Origin: Hemicentrotus pulcherrimus
Lineage: Eukaryota; Echinodermata; Echinoidea; Camarodonta; Strongylocentrotidae
NCBI GenBank assembly: GCA_003118195.1
Contig: BEXV01000044.1
Span: 222,378-286,377, forward strand
Length of the DNA: 64,000 nucleotides
Direction of reading: 5' to 3'
Positions 1-31,664 of this stretch are shown here, one piece after another. The translations under genes were made by a program, and so were the position numbers. Numbering within the stretch: the first letter of the stretch is position 1; every line of letters begins with the position of its first letter. The notes below the pieces were generated by a model that made no database searches, was not told where the DNA came from, and worked only from the letters and a program-made list of their open reading frames with translations.

Positions 1-1384
1 AAAAAGAAGAAATACAAGACTCGTGTTTCTCGATGTAACCACTTCACTGTGCTAATGTTTGTTCTTGTTATTATTACACCTGTTGTAATCATCCACTCTA
101 GATACATATCTGTCAAGTATACTCAGTAGTTGACCTGTGTTAAGCCTGTATTTACACGGGGTCAAGTAGGCAATACTCCACTCTAAACGAGTATTCATAA
201 AAAGTCAATATTGAAACGAAAGTGACAATCGGTGATAGGTGATGTTTATTCTCAGTTTATGACATTGAATCCACAATTCAGCATTTGGCAGTTAAGTTTA
301 TATACCCGTTGCACAAGAGGCATCCGATTGCGTCAAGACATGCGCTAATCGAATATGTGAAGGCAATTAGGGATGTACAATTTTCTTTGCATTTTGATAT
401 GTAAGTCAATGAAGATGTATGATTTATTTATTTTGTACTGAATGAATGCATTAAAGAATACTACAAAACAAAAAAGTTCATCGCAATGAGGGCACTGTTT
501 ATTTTACTTTTTTTTACCTCGTAGATGTCACCCTCACGGCGGGTCAAAGGCCACACCAGTCGCAGACGCAATTTACTTCGTTATACACCTTATTATGTTA
601 ATAGCGCTTCGTGTGCAACGGCTTTTCAGCGCATGACTCAATATATTAAAACGACTGGTACCGACTTCCATAATAATTTACCCAACTGATATCATACATT
701 TTAACCGATTCCACTAGAACTTTAAAGATTTCATGTAAAAATATATTACTCGTGGGTAAATTAACAAATTTGGTCGTTGCACATCTTGTCATCTCAATCA
801 CTTTTAACTCTTTATCATATATTCTACTTTTATTTTCTATTTGAAAAGTAGCCTTCTTTAATAAGTTTATATTATACAGTCATTTAGACGGGAAGAGGAA
901 GAGATTGAAGATGTAATATATAAAAACCTAATTTACTTTTTCTTACACTTTCTTTTATTTCTCAGAGTCCCCCAGAATATATCAGGTTGACAAAAAACAA
1001 AAACGGAAAAAAATACCTTGCACTTAAACCCCAAACTGTACTTTCATAACAGGAATCCGATCATTCAAAATGCAAACGACAAATTGCTTGGAAACATCAA
1101 CTTACAATGCATTTAGAGTAGTAAGTCATGATTGTAAGGCCTCGGTCAATCAATGTAAGAAGGATAAACCTTAGAAGAAACGTACAAATGAACTAAAATC
1201 ATACGTTAAGTTATATTTGGAAACTCTTTGGGGATTTCTCAAAAATAGAAATACTGTTATTTTTTATCATAACAATATTTTACTAAAAACATATTGTTAG
1301 GCAGATGTAGGCGCTCATGATTATGTGGTCGTAAGCACGACACGAAATTCGGCACTAATGTTCCACTGGTAGATATTAATCTAC
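1..1384. other. upstream flanking DNA, no gene seen
   Basis: AT-rich sequence upstream of the Otx gene. I see no coding exon, no long repeat and no RNA gene here. Short A/T runs and isolated microsatellite-like tracts only. Confidence 0.5.
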
Positions 1385-1626
1385 ACTTACTACTCACAAC
1401 CCAGGTGTAGTAAGTGATTACTTGGTAGGATTCGTTTCTCGAGGTGTGAATGTGTCACGGTGTAGTGGTTCATCCACTTGGCTCTCAATCCAAGGGTTGA
1501 GGTTCAAATCCCAGCCCGGCAGTATATTGGCAAGACATTAAACCACTCTTACTATACGGCGTGACGGACATCCGCGCTGTGTAAATTATTGTTGTTGTTA
1601 TTATTAATATCGTTATTATTATTATT
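1385..1626 (+). mobile_element. tRNA-derived SINE fragments, rearranged
   Basis: A tRNA-like head is visible: an A-box-like TGTAGTGGTTC at 1461-1471 and a B-box GGTTCAAATCC at 1501-1511, 40 bases apart as in a pol III internal promoter. It is followed by CAGCCCGGCA and GGCAAGAC, which recur in the SINE at 58405-58784. The tRNA head has no pairing acceptor stem, so this is not a functional tRNA. Directly upstream (1389-1432) is a stretch resembling the later part of the same SINE (ACCCAGG...CTTGGTAGGAT), so the two pieces are in the reverse of their normal order, as if two copies were joined or one was rearranged. It ends in a TTG/TTA trinucleotide tail. Confidence 0.6.
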
Positions 1627-2500
1627 CTGGTTTTAAACTGCCTTATTTCTTGATACGCTTTGAAAGCAAACGCCGTCGGAGCAAAGAGATTTTAAACAAC
1701 GGCATATTTATTGACATCAAATAAATATAGCTACATTGGCGAAGATCGACTGGTTTCCTTTCATTGTTAGTCAGGATGAATGACGTAATGGAGAAGGTAT
1801 TCAAGTTCAGAAAACAGAGAGTCATGGTAAACAGGAAGCAAAGCTGGGTGTAAAAAAAAACTGTTCAAGACTTTAGAGGTCTTCACTTACAGTCCTGAGT
1901 GACAAACATCATTCCTTTTCTCTTCTCCATAGCTGAATGATCTCAACGTATGAATTTATATAGAGTATACTAAAACTTAAAGTAGTAAAGGTCGTTTTGT
2001 CCCCTGGAGAAAAATAGATAATGCATGTTATCAGGGAATATGATGGTTTTCGGAAATTACCTCGGGGTATTGAGTACACCAAGGTACAAATTTACTAAGG
2101 ATCCAAGTAAGGAGCCTTAAGATGGGGTCCAAATCAAGAGAGTTGTGGTTTGAAGGAAACCTGACCAGTCTGACGCCAATGATTCATTTTCTTTCTCTTT
2201 AACGCATCTTCTGGACATCATGTCTACTGATTTCAATGCGGATCTTATTGTAATTAGCTCCGAGAACGAGTCATTGGGAGAATAGGAAAACATACGAATT
2301 CGAAGATCAGCGGATTGAGTCTTTCAATCGCGTTAGAATCCGCTCTTTTAAAAAAAGAGGAGGTTTTTCGAGCTTTACCCTTCTACTGGTGGTCGTACTC
2401 CAACGCCATTAGGCCGATAGAGCTCGCTGAGAAGGGAAAAAACCATGAACCGCACGAAACACTTAGCATCATCAGTATTGGCAGATATGAGTCACGTGAC
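1627..2500. other. non-coding, nothing recognised
   Basis: No exon supported. Short open frames occur on both strands but they lack splice context and show no recognisable protein features. Confidence 0.4.
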
Positions 2501-2519
2501 CAAACACTGTGAGACCGTC

Positions 2520-2720
2520 TGTGATTGGTCAATAGGAACCCAGTGAGAATGAAAGGAAGCCGGTCAAAGAATGGCTCTTGTACTTCTCAAAGCGTGACGT
2601 CGTCATATTCACTAAACTTATCTCTATCTCTCTCTCTCTCCTCTGTTCGGGATTTTTACAGTCAATTTCTGTCAGGCGGTGGTATGTATAAACGCTGAGA
2701 GCTTCGGGCATCAGACTTGA
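2520..2720 (+). promoter_or_regulatory. candidate Otx alpha promoter
   Basis: An inverted CCAAT box (ATTGG, 2524-2528), a CRE-like TGACGTC (2595-2601), a TATA-like TATAAAC (2687-2693) and an initiator-like TCAGACTT (2711-2718) lie in the expected order, with about 26 bp from TATA to the putative start. The next coding exon begins about 520 bp downstream after a splice acceptor at 3238-3240, so a 5' UTR exon and a short intron would be needed; TTTTA|GTAAGA near 2946 is a possible donor. The arrangement is seen in the sequence; the promoter role is inferred. Confidence 0.3.
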
Positions 2721-3324
2721 CCGGTACTCGCCGCTTGGCCAGCACAAACCCGATTTTCCTCTCCGACTGTCCGCTAATATTAATACCTGACTTAATCCGA
2801 ATATGTGCGCTTAACGAGTAATCTCATAACGTCTATTGAACATCGCTTAATTATCGTCAGATAATCCTATCACACTTGCCGTTCATTGGCATTTTTAGGA
2901 ACGTCGCTGGAACATTTTCTGCACTTCTTGTCTACTTTTGATTTTAGTAAGACTTGCTTTGTAATTGGACATGCATATCTATTGATAAGAACATCTCCTA
3001 AACTTCTAACTTCAAGCAAAAATCAACATAGTGAGATATCTATTGAGTGAAATATTGTGAATAACAGCCCTAGAAGAGCATTCCAAACTAAATATTTTCA
3101 CCACTTCGAGAATCAGTACTAATACGTTTTAACGAAGATTATCTTCCTATGATCTCTAAGTGAATTGGTGACAGTAGAGCAGCTTTGGGACCAGACATTG
3201 ACAGGGTGTTCTCATCACGGAATCTTATCCTATATTTCAGTTCGTGAGGCGGTTCGACCCTACCTCCGCCAAGCTGGATCATTCTGCCTTGACAGGAGGT
3301 CCCCGGACCTTCCCGGTAGCGAGC

Positions 3325-22284
<18,960 letters not shown>

Positions 22285-24881
22285 CCCCCTACGGCTTATC
22301 TCAAGAAGACGATCCCATCGACTCCATCGAAATCAATGGGATATCTTCTTCAGTCACCATGTTTTTGCGAAATGTGAAAAAGGACACTCATGGTAATAAT
22401 GGCGGCCTGTCCCGGCTGTTTTGCGACGTGCACTCCCAAATATGACAATGAAAGGACCAATGACATTATTGGTAGGAAGCATTTTTAAAATTTTAATTTA
22501 TCACAATTTTTTTATGAAAGGAATCATACGATACAGTCTAGAGATAATGGTTTTCATCAGTTTTGTTATGGCGCCAATCTGAGACGCAAGACATTGCCGT
22601 TCGGACAATCTGAAATGAAACACCCTTCATTCTTTATTTTGCAGAATTATGAATAATTCATGAGATTTCATGTTGTATCTTATTCATTTGCAAAACAATA
22701 ATCAGGAAAAAGAGGGTAATTAGTTGAACACTAAGTCATCAGCAAATGTTATTAGAAAGTGACCTCGTGATGAATACATACAACTTGCAATTTGGCAAAG
22801 AACTTTTGCATCAGAATGTATTCTCATTTGACAAATAGCGTCACTAGTATGTCTACGAAGCATGTTTCATCTAGTCATTTTTATGTTTTTTATAAAGTAT
22901 CTTCAGAATCATTCACTTCAGGGCGAAATGATTACAACAAATCGATTAAATGAATCCGGTGATAAATGATGTATTACCTTGAACGCAGCTCTTCTACCGA
23001 GTGCTTATCAACTCAGTTTAGTTGATAAAAAGGACCTTGTTAAAATGAACCACCACCAAACTTCCCACCGAAAATGGACAAAAAAGAATGACTGATTTAT
23101 CTATCATGCAATGTAAATCTAGATAAATTTATTTATTACAGTAGAAGTAGAGAAAGTGAGAACGATTATCATCGAATGTTGCTCCATTATTTTGGCTATT
23201 ATGTTGCTCAACCTGAGGCGAATTTCGTTAAGATTTAATCATGTTACCGACGTTCATGCGAGCATCAAAAGAAGTCGATTGCAATCAACTCGTATTAGTT
23301 AAGAATAATCAGCTCAAGTGTATTTGTTTCTTTATGTCTTTTAGTCGATTGATTTAAATTTCTGTTGTGAACTTAAAAACGTTTGAATTTAGTCGAAGCT
23401 AGCTTCCTGCATTTCTATTCTTCAACAATATTATGTACAATTTTCGAAGACTATCTCAAGCGCGTTACGTTCAGCACATGAACGTGTCGAAATAAGCTAA
23501 CAACATATTTAGCACAGATTCATTTTCTTTTAATTTGGATTTACACTCCCGAGTGGGGTGGATATACAGGGTCATTGTTAATGTATGAAACGTTTATGTT
23601 GTATAGAAAACAATCTTTTAAAATGACAAAGTCACCAAGTAATGTGTTTCAAAGTTACCATAAACGGAACTGTCGATTTTAAATTGAAAATATTATATGT
23701 ACTGTACTTCCAATGTCCCATTGTGCGGATTTTAACTGTGGTAATAGCCCTAATACATTTTTGATTATTTTTTTTCTTCAAGTGGGGCTTAACTTATTTG
23801 ATATCAATGTGAAAAGCAATCTCTCTAACACATCCAGTATTTAGAATTCTAATATTTTGTAGATTATGTTTCTTCTGACATTTATGTTCTATTCTTTTTC
23901 TCTTCGTTTTGACCACAAACCGCATGATGTGTTTGCAAATGTAACGTCATTTTGTTTCCGAAACTTAAGTCATTTCTTCTTCGTCTCCTTCTCGTTCTTC
24001 TGCCTCACATTTGAATACTCTAAGTGTAAATAAATAATATCTAGACGGGGCAACTTCATTATTTTTTCCTTGATTCTGTTCATTCCATGTTTAAAGTAGT
24101 GTGACACAAATCATGTAGTATGTAGGTTTATAGATATCTGAATATCTTCGTTATTTTTTCCAGTTGTTTCTAGCCTGACGCGATGTTAGGTACATTATGC
24201 ACAGTTGAATGAAAATTATTAAAAAATTGCACGAAATATAGTAAACGTATTTAAGTGTGGTATTTTCTTCGTTGTATTTTGTTTCATTATTACAATTGAT
24301 TTAAAACAATCAATACATAAAAATGAGTACAAAGAAACTTTGATGTAACAGCAGATTTTATACTTTACCTACATCATTGTGTATACGAGTTAAAATGGAG
24401 AAATTGTGAAAGAGCGGGAACGAGAGGTAAAGATGGGAGACACATTAAAATAAATAATAGGATGACGAAGAGAGAGAGAGAGAGAGAGAGGGTAGAAAAG
24501 GAAGATAATATGGAAAATGTGACAAATGTAAAAGTCGACTTTCTTAGAGATTCATAGATAGATGATTAAACAAAATAACCAGAAGTGACATTTAATAATG
24601 TTAGTGAACCAGAAACCACTATTATTTAATATAGTATAATAAGTTTTCATATTAGGATGAAATTAATGGATAAATATCCTATGTCATACGGGACAAATTG
24701 CACGGAATCACCTAATAAAAAGTCGCTTTAAAGAAGTCATCTTCAGCACTCCATAGAAAGTCAAAAAGTCATGTCCCAAGTATAAGACAAATTTGTAACA
24801 GTCAACTCAGTAGTTTTCATGCCGGTTTTCATGGCCCTGGCATTATTTCAAGACGATATAGCAGAACTGTTGATGGATGAA

Positions 24882-24913
<32 letters not shown>

Positions 24914-25590
24914 GGGGAGATAATTAGACACAGAGAGAGTAGGGGTGCGAAAGAGAAACAAGAAAAATAGGTGCTTTCCTATATTTCAGAATAACTATAA
25001 TGAAGAGTGATAACATAAATACATGTACTATTAACGAACACTCTGATAATGATTAAAGAAACATCACATGATAAACAATTATCAGATTTTTAGGCAAGAT
25101 TGAAAATGAATACAGTAAGCATATGTTGTGTTAATCTTCTCGCCACAATCCTTGTTTCTAAGAAGGGAAGAAGAGAGGAGGGAGGAAGGAAGGAATGGAA
25201 GAAATAAAGAGAGGGGAAGTCAGAGAGAAAGAAAGCAAGAGAGAAGATGTCTTGCCTAAAATTATTTGTTTTCAGACAATCCAAAAATGTACATGTAAAG
25301 GGATTGCAGAATGGGAACAACAGAACGATTTAAAGTTATCTGAAATGCACAATTTGTATTAAATTTATTTATGAAGTGTACATGGCACTGAACCAAATTT
25401 GATCACAGAGTGAATACAAAAGTTATCATCATTGCTTTGATCACAAGTGAACTGACTATACTGTCGCCTCCAACTGCCTTGCTAAACTTGGTTGATAGAT
25501 GGCGCAATTTCTAAAGCTGAGACTCGCTTTTGTGCATCCATCCTTTGCTTAAAAATTGTGCAGCTGTACTTTCTGTAAAGTAAATAAAAT
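22285..25590 (+). other. Otx 3' UTR and downstream flank
   Basis: AT-rich sequence after the stop codon. AATAAA signals are at 24029-24034, 24449-24454, 24714-24719 and 25583-25588, so the transcript end could lie anywhere from 1.7 to 3.3 kb past the stop. (GA)n microsatellites at about 24471-24490 and 24881-24906. No other gene seen. Confidence 0.45.
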
Positions 25591-26204
25591 GTATACATTT
25601 GAAAAATGTATGGAAGGGAGGGTAAGAAAACTATTAAATTTCTCAAGTCAAACCCCCAAATGTATGCGATGTAGATGCATATGAATTACGCTGGTGACGG
25701 GTTTTTTCATTATGTTCTGTCCTTGTATGCTTGATAGAGGGAGCCAAACAGAAAACATTATAGAGATCCTAAAACGAAGATCTCTCTGGAGTAGAATAGT
25801 TACTGGTCGTTAACCAAAAACGGTATATTAAGTGCTAACTGTTTGGTTTATAGTGTCGGTTAACTTTAGGAGATCTAAACACAGTTCATCTTGTGTTAAC
25901 GGAGTAAAAAAAAAAAATTAAAAATGATTTATCCTTTAAATAATAATTGTTATTCACTAATTAAATTTTACCTTTAACAACATCATTTTGTTTTTCTTGC
26001 TTTGTTTATTTTATTTTCATTTTGTAAATTATAATTCATTTAGTTACTTCTTAGTTTTTTTTTATGTCGGTGCCCGTTACATCTTTGGTTTATTTTATTT
26101 CATGTTAGGGGTAAATATTGAATATTCAATGAAGAAAATACAAGATGCACGACATAGCTCACTTTATTCAAGGCATTTCAATTTGAGTTCTCAGTAGTAT
26201 AGCG

Positions 26205-26362
26205 AGAGAAAGAGAGAGAGAGAGAGAAAGTAGAAGGGAAAAAAGAGAATTAGAAAGATACAATGAGAGGGGGAGAAAGAGGAGAAGAGGGAGAAAGAAG
26301 AAAGAGGGGAGTGAAAAAAGAGAGAAAGAAAGAGAAGAGAGAGAGAGAGAGAGAGAGAGGCA
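26205..26362. repeat. GA-rich purine tract
   Basis: About 160 bp almost entirely A and G on the + strand with (GA)n cores. The long open frames on both strands here are low-complexity artefacts. Confidence 0.85.
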
Positions 26363-26537
26363 GGGGGACTCAACAAAACAAAGGAGAATTCCCTTCCTTC
26401 ACGTACTTGTCGAAAATTAAACTGAAGGTACGGAAGGAAGGGCGAAACCTTTGAAAGAAATTATCCTGAGCCTTAATCTTAAACAAAAATAAACAAGTAA
26501 AATCGAACAATACATACACATATTCAAATACTGACCA

Positions 26538-27883
26538 CAGGGGCGGCCGAGCGACTTCCAAAGTAGGGGGAGGGGCGCCAACAAAAAGGGCACTTTCTGA
26601 AAAAAGGGCACCTACAGTGGGAAATCTCGAAGTGAAAATATACAGTCTTTAGACATTGGTATATACCCCTACATTGTGATTACATCATCAGGGATGATTT
26701 CAATTTTTTTTTCTTCATACATCAAACAAGATATCGCTTAAGTATCATACTTTACAGTTGGGTGTGATGTCTGAATATGCATTTACAAGCAAACGAAGTG
26801 AGCGAGATATTTTTTAAAGATCTGTGAGGTCGCAGTACGAAAAAATACATATTATAAAGAGGAAAAAAGCCAATCGTGATGGGGTGATAGGCAAATTCTC
26901 ATAACGGAAGACTAAAAAGACCTTTGATAAGTAACATACTTGTATCATCTTTAAATGCGAGCGAGCGCAGCGAGCAAACTTTGGGGGAGATTGCTCTTAG
27001 TCGCTTTAAAAAAGGGGTAGTTTAACGATTACATGAAAAGGAGACAATTATCGAAAGGGATAACACATTTATTAGAAAAGAACAGGAGCACGTGTCAAAG
27101 TACAAAAAATAATTATAAGAGGTGAAAATGAGGCATTTTTTCACCTGAAAAGAGGCACTCACCAGTGAAGAAAAAGAGGCGTTTGCGAAAATGGGAAATA
27201 GGCATTTGTTAACGGAAAAGGGGCACCCATCAGATTTTGATAGGGGAATTTACAAGAGGTGAAAAGGGGATAGGTCCCTTATTAGAAAGGAAAAGGGGCA
27301 CATATCATTATTAAAAGGGGAATTATCAGAGGTGAAAAGGGGCACTGACCAGATATGAAAAGGGGCACTTATTAGAAAATAAAAGGGGCACATGTTAATA
27401 TGAAAGATGTGCTCATCCAAGTTTTAAAAGGGGCACTTCTTACAAAGGAAAAAAAGGGGCTGTTGTCAAAGTAAGGACGTGAAGGAAGCACTTATCAAAA
27501 GTGAAAAGGGGCACTTCTCTAACCTGAAAAGAGGCACTTACTAGAGTTTAAAAAGGGCACTTATTCAAGATAATTTCAAGATTTATGAGAATGGAAAATG
27601 GACACTTATTGCAAAGGAAAATGGGAACATGTCGAAGGAAAAGGGGCACGTGTCAAAAATAAAAAGGGCACTCGTCAGAGGTGAAAAGGGGGAAGGGGCA
27701 CTTTTACCGAGTAATAGGGGCACTTATCAAAGTAAAAGGGGCATTTTTCCTATGAAAAAGGAGCACTTCTTACTAAATAAAAGGGGCAATTTTCCTATGT
27801 AAAAAGGGGCACTTTTGGGGTATCTGAAAAAGTGGGGGGGGGGGCACTGTGCCCCCTGCCCCTCCCCGGGAGGGCCGCCTCTG
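26538..27883. mobile_element. non-autonomous hAT-like transposon with internal repeats
   Basis: 1346-bp element. Left end CAGGGGCGGCC (26538-26548) and right end GGCCGCCTCTG (27873-27883) are inverted repeats with one mismatch. They are flanked by ACTGACCA (26530-26537) and ATTGACCA (27884-27891), an 8-bp target-site duplication with one change, the length typical of hAT elements. There is no transposase frame. The interior from about 27120 to 27840 is a degenerate array of GAAAAGGGGCAC-type units separated by 10-25 bp, roughly 25 copies counting variants. GCGAGCGCAGCGAGC-type sequence near 26957 is also internal. Confidence 0.8.
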
Positions 27884-27891
27884 ATTGACCA

Positions 27892-29843
27892 CATGACAAA
27901 TATTTTGTCAAGATGATTCCTGTATTGCGTGATGGTGAAGAAAGGGGTGTTCATGTCCATGTGTATTCATTTAGTTATTCTGTGTCATTTGGCTTCTAAT
28001 TTCAAAACATTAAATTCGTCAATTGCTCGTTCGTGAAACGTAAAGTTGTCATTTTGAGATAATGATAATTAGGAAATTGCAATGTGTGTCGTTGTTATTT
28101 GAAGAATAGCGCCAGCTACGTTTTTATTGCACTCGCTGAAATTTGACAAGGACAGTAACCGTGATGGTAAAAGACGGACTAATACGGTGTAATAAATCCG
28201 ATTACAAAAGTTATATTTGAGTTAATTAGAGGTTACCGAATCACGATGGACACGTAAATGATTAATAAATACCACGAATATAGCTGTATTTGATTCAAAT
28301 AGAGTTTATCAAGTCATGATTGATATGCAATGCGAAAATTTTAATTTTGAGATTGGTTATGCGATGGGGTTTCCTCTTTTTTAAATGCCAACTAGAACTC
28401 TCAATTTTCTCAATTTAGTGGTTGAACAATCTTCTTCTTTTCAATGGAGGCATGGTGACACGTTACCTAAAATGTAACACACTTTGAGAAAAATATTAAG
28501 ACACCAACAAACAAGAGGAAATTTATGATATTTCATGTCGCTGTGGGTTTGAGAATAGTTTGAGCCGCTCAAAAGTTCGGTACCTTACACAGTGTTGCTA
28601 TAACTCCCCATTGAATGCAACTGTATTCATTGCCAGACTATAGTATGTTCTACAGGTGACAGTGAAATGCATTAAACATGTTTAATGACAACACAAAGGA
28701 ATGAAAATATTTTAATGAATACAAATTAATGAACGAGTGAAATTCTATTTCCACAGCGTACTGCTAACTTCACGTGTATTTTGAGAAGATTGTCGACTGG
28801 TGTAGAGAACATGAATCCTCCATTGTCATGATTGCTTTGCTTTGAGTCAACATGTTGCTGATTTAAAATGTATTTCATTCAGAAAAAGATCAACGATAAC
28901 GCCCTGGATTTCCATCACTCGCCCTTATTGATCTCAGTGATGTAAACGAGGATAAATACTTGAACAAGGCGGAACCATTCATGTCATAACGGTGATCGTC
29001 CAATGTTGTGCCTTTTATATACATCAACATTATTGTATTTGTACTGTTTTGGATATCATATTGTGATATGTTGAAAATCATAGTTACTGATGTTCATGAG
29101 GATTGATACACAAACAAGTGCAGGAATCCGTCGTCGAACAGGGATTCGTCGCCGTCAACTCGTCATATTTTGCACTGACACGCGTGATTACAGAACCTTT
29201 AAACACAAGATGCCCGATCGCCTCGTTTTAAAAGGTAAGCGTAACAGCTGACAAATGGAAATGCTAGTACATACAACTTATGTTATTCAAGTTAACAGAG
29301 ATGGAGGAATGATTTTCCACTGTTCATCTTATTTTTTTGTAAAAGAAATTTAATTGCTTCGGATAATCTGTTTTGGAAGTGATGTAAGACGTGTACGAAA
29401 ATGGATTTTAAGGTGATTTGTGAATATGAGATTGACTGTCATTTTACAGTTACCATGGTTACAGTATAGTGATTACACAAAATACATGGACGTAAAAATG
29501 GGTCTATAACTTTCTACATCACAGTCACATTAACAAAATTGCCTTGATATTGCCAGGAATGTATAGTCCGCGGTGGTCACTACAATGATATATGAAATTA
29601 ATGATGATGTACAAAATACATTTAGATAAAAATGTTAGATTGCTCGTAGAAATAGCATTAAGCTCAACGTGATAGTATTAAACAGCGGTAATATCCGAAT
29701 TAATTATTAAAATTGGGCACTACGAGGAGTAGTATGCAATCTAGATCATTCTAAAAACACAAGCTGTGATTTTTGGGGTTAAATAGATAAATAAAAGTAA
29801 GGCATCAACTATGAGTAAGCACACAGCCAAAGATGTTTTATAA
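27892..29843. other. non-coding intergenic DNA
   Basis: AT-rich. No exon, RNA gene or repeat family recognised. Confidence 0.4.
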
Positions 29844-29955
29844 TACAGTGAAACCTGTCTATAAAGACCACCTAAGGGAGACCAAAAAAAAAAAACGGTC
29901 TATATAGGCAGGTGGTTTTTCTATACAGGTGGTCACAAAAGCAGGTTTGACTGTA
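29844..29955. mobile_element. small TA-flanked MITE (mariner-like)
   Basis: 112 bp with ends TACAGTGAAACCTG and CAGGTTTGACTGTA, inverted with one mismatch, including TA at each end as the likely target duplication. Inner complementary segments (AAAGACCACC / AGGTGGT) extend the fold-back. An A-run sits in the middle. TA duplication and CAGT ends suggest the Tc1/mariner group, a weak family call. Confidence 0.6.
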
Positions 29956-31070
29956 ATAATGTTTCTGAAACCAACCTTGCTCTTTCATTTATGTAAATAA
30001 TTTTTATCATGATGAATTAAGTGAAAAAAAAGCCAGCTACGTTAGCTTACAAGAACCAGTTTACTCACATCTCCAAAGCATAACATTTACCGCAATTGTG
30101 TTTCACAAAAGTATTGATACTACATCTCTTTTATGGTAAACTGAGCGGCTTTTAAAAGAAGTATTCATTCTAAGAGATTTATGGTTCCCCTCCTAAAAAA
30201 AAAAACGATTACAATATATTTGAGTATCAATAGTCATACAATTTTCCTTGAAAGTCTATACACTAAGATATAGAATACTATATAAATATTATATATATTT
30301 TTTTATAATTCTCTGCTTAGTCGGTGTGTGTCCCTGTCAAGCTTTTTATTTTGAAGTATATTTAATTGGAGAATACACATGTTTTCTCATGAATAAGCAA
30401 GAAACGATACAAAATATTCAAGTGCTCTTTTTCTTGGTGTGGTTAGAAATTGCAGTAATTGTTCAATTAGCCTATATTCTTTATTTAAAAAAAAAAAATC
30501 TTTGGGTGACACTCCTCCCTCCCCTCCCCTCCCCCATCCCATTTTGAAAAAAAAGTCACCCTTCTTACCCAACAGGGAATTGCGTGATAAATTAGTACGT
30601 CCGTAATCTTTATGTCACTGGGGAAGGGGCAGAATGATGTATGATAACATACCAACAACTCTGAAAAGTCCCCCACCCCACGAGCAAAATGTATAGGTAT
30701 CATACCCGTGTCTACTATCTTGCCAGGAAGGTTTTGAGATGTAATTTGTAATCTGCTAGACTTCTTCGGTCACAGGTATGGAATTACCGACAGAATTTTA
30801 GAGTAGGGAAAACCTTACACCAAATAGTGATAGAGGCTCGTAAGTGAAATGACATCCGTGTTATGTACGAGTACATTATAATCGCTTTCGTTGACGCATC
30901 GTCGCGTAATGCAGTATACGTGATGCTATGTCAACTTACCTAGCTGCAGTACGTTTGAATAGATTGAGGATAGGACAACACCTCACTAATTCATTTCCTG
31001 TCCGTCCGCCCGGATAACTACTCACTAGAAAAACTACACTCAGACAATTAACTCTCGACAACTACCCCTC
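29956..31070. other. non-coding intergenic DNA
   Basis: AT-rich, with a CCCTCC-rich tract at about 30512-30540. No gene seen. Confidence 0.4.
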
Positions 31071-31345
31071 GAAAGGGGTAGCATCAAAATCAGGGGTTCA
31101 TAATATTGGTGGTAGTTTTCTCAGGGGATAACATTCCGGTGGTAATTATCCTAGAGGACAGTGTCCGGGAGGAGTTAGATTTAATCTGTTACGGGGTAAC
31201 TTTAGGTAGTTTTTACTCGGAGGTAAATGTCTGGGGATAATTGTCCGGGAGTAAATTCCACAGGAGTTGTCTTGGAATAGTTGTTAAGAGGGAATAATTT
31301 CACAGGGCAGTTGCCAGGGGAGAGGTAGCTGTCCTAAATTAGTTG
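31071..31345. repeat. degenerate GGGGTA-AGTTGTCC repeat field
   Basis: Repeated variants of GGGGATAATTGTCCGGGAG at roughly 20-bp spacing, strongly diverged. AGTTGTCTTGGAAT here (near 31266) recurs near 54067, so both fields belong to one repeat family. Confidence 0.55.
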
Positions 31346-31594
31346 CAATACAGCTAAAGGGCCATATTCTGAGCCGCACCCATCAACAAACACTGGTGCA
31401 ACAAAAGAGAGGAGAACATCGTTCAAACGTCTAAGTCGACATTCAATGTTCAAGTCTTTCCTTTAAAATATTTCAGCATAATTATATACTAGTCTTCTCC
31501 ATGCATAATTTATACCTACCAAGTCATGTATAATGCAGGACGATCATGGCAAAGCGCACATTTTGAACACTGATATAGTTGTTTTACTGCATCG

Positions 31595-31664
31595 TCAACA
31601 CCATCATTATCATGATTGTGATGACTAGTTCAACACCATCATTATCATGATTGTGATGACTAGT
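31595..31664. repeat. perfect 35-bp tandem duplication
   Basis: Copies at 31595-31629 and 31630-31664 are identical, beginning TCAACACCATCATTATCATG. No function seen. Confidence 0.95.

Noticed and set aside
1453..1515. Possible functional tRNA gene
   Set aside because: A and B boxes are present but the acceptor stem does not pair and the sequence continues into SINE-specific parts.
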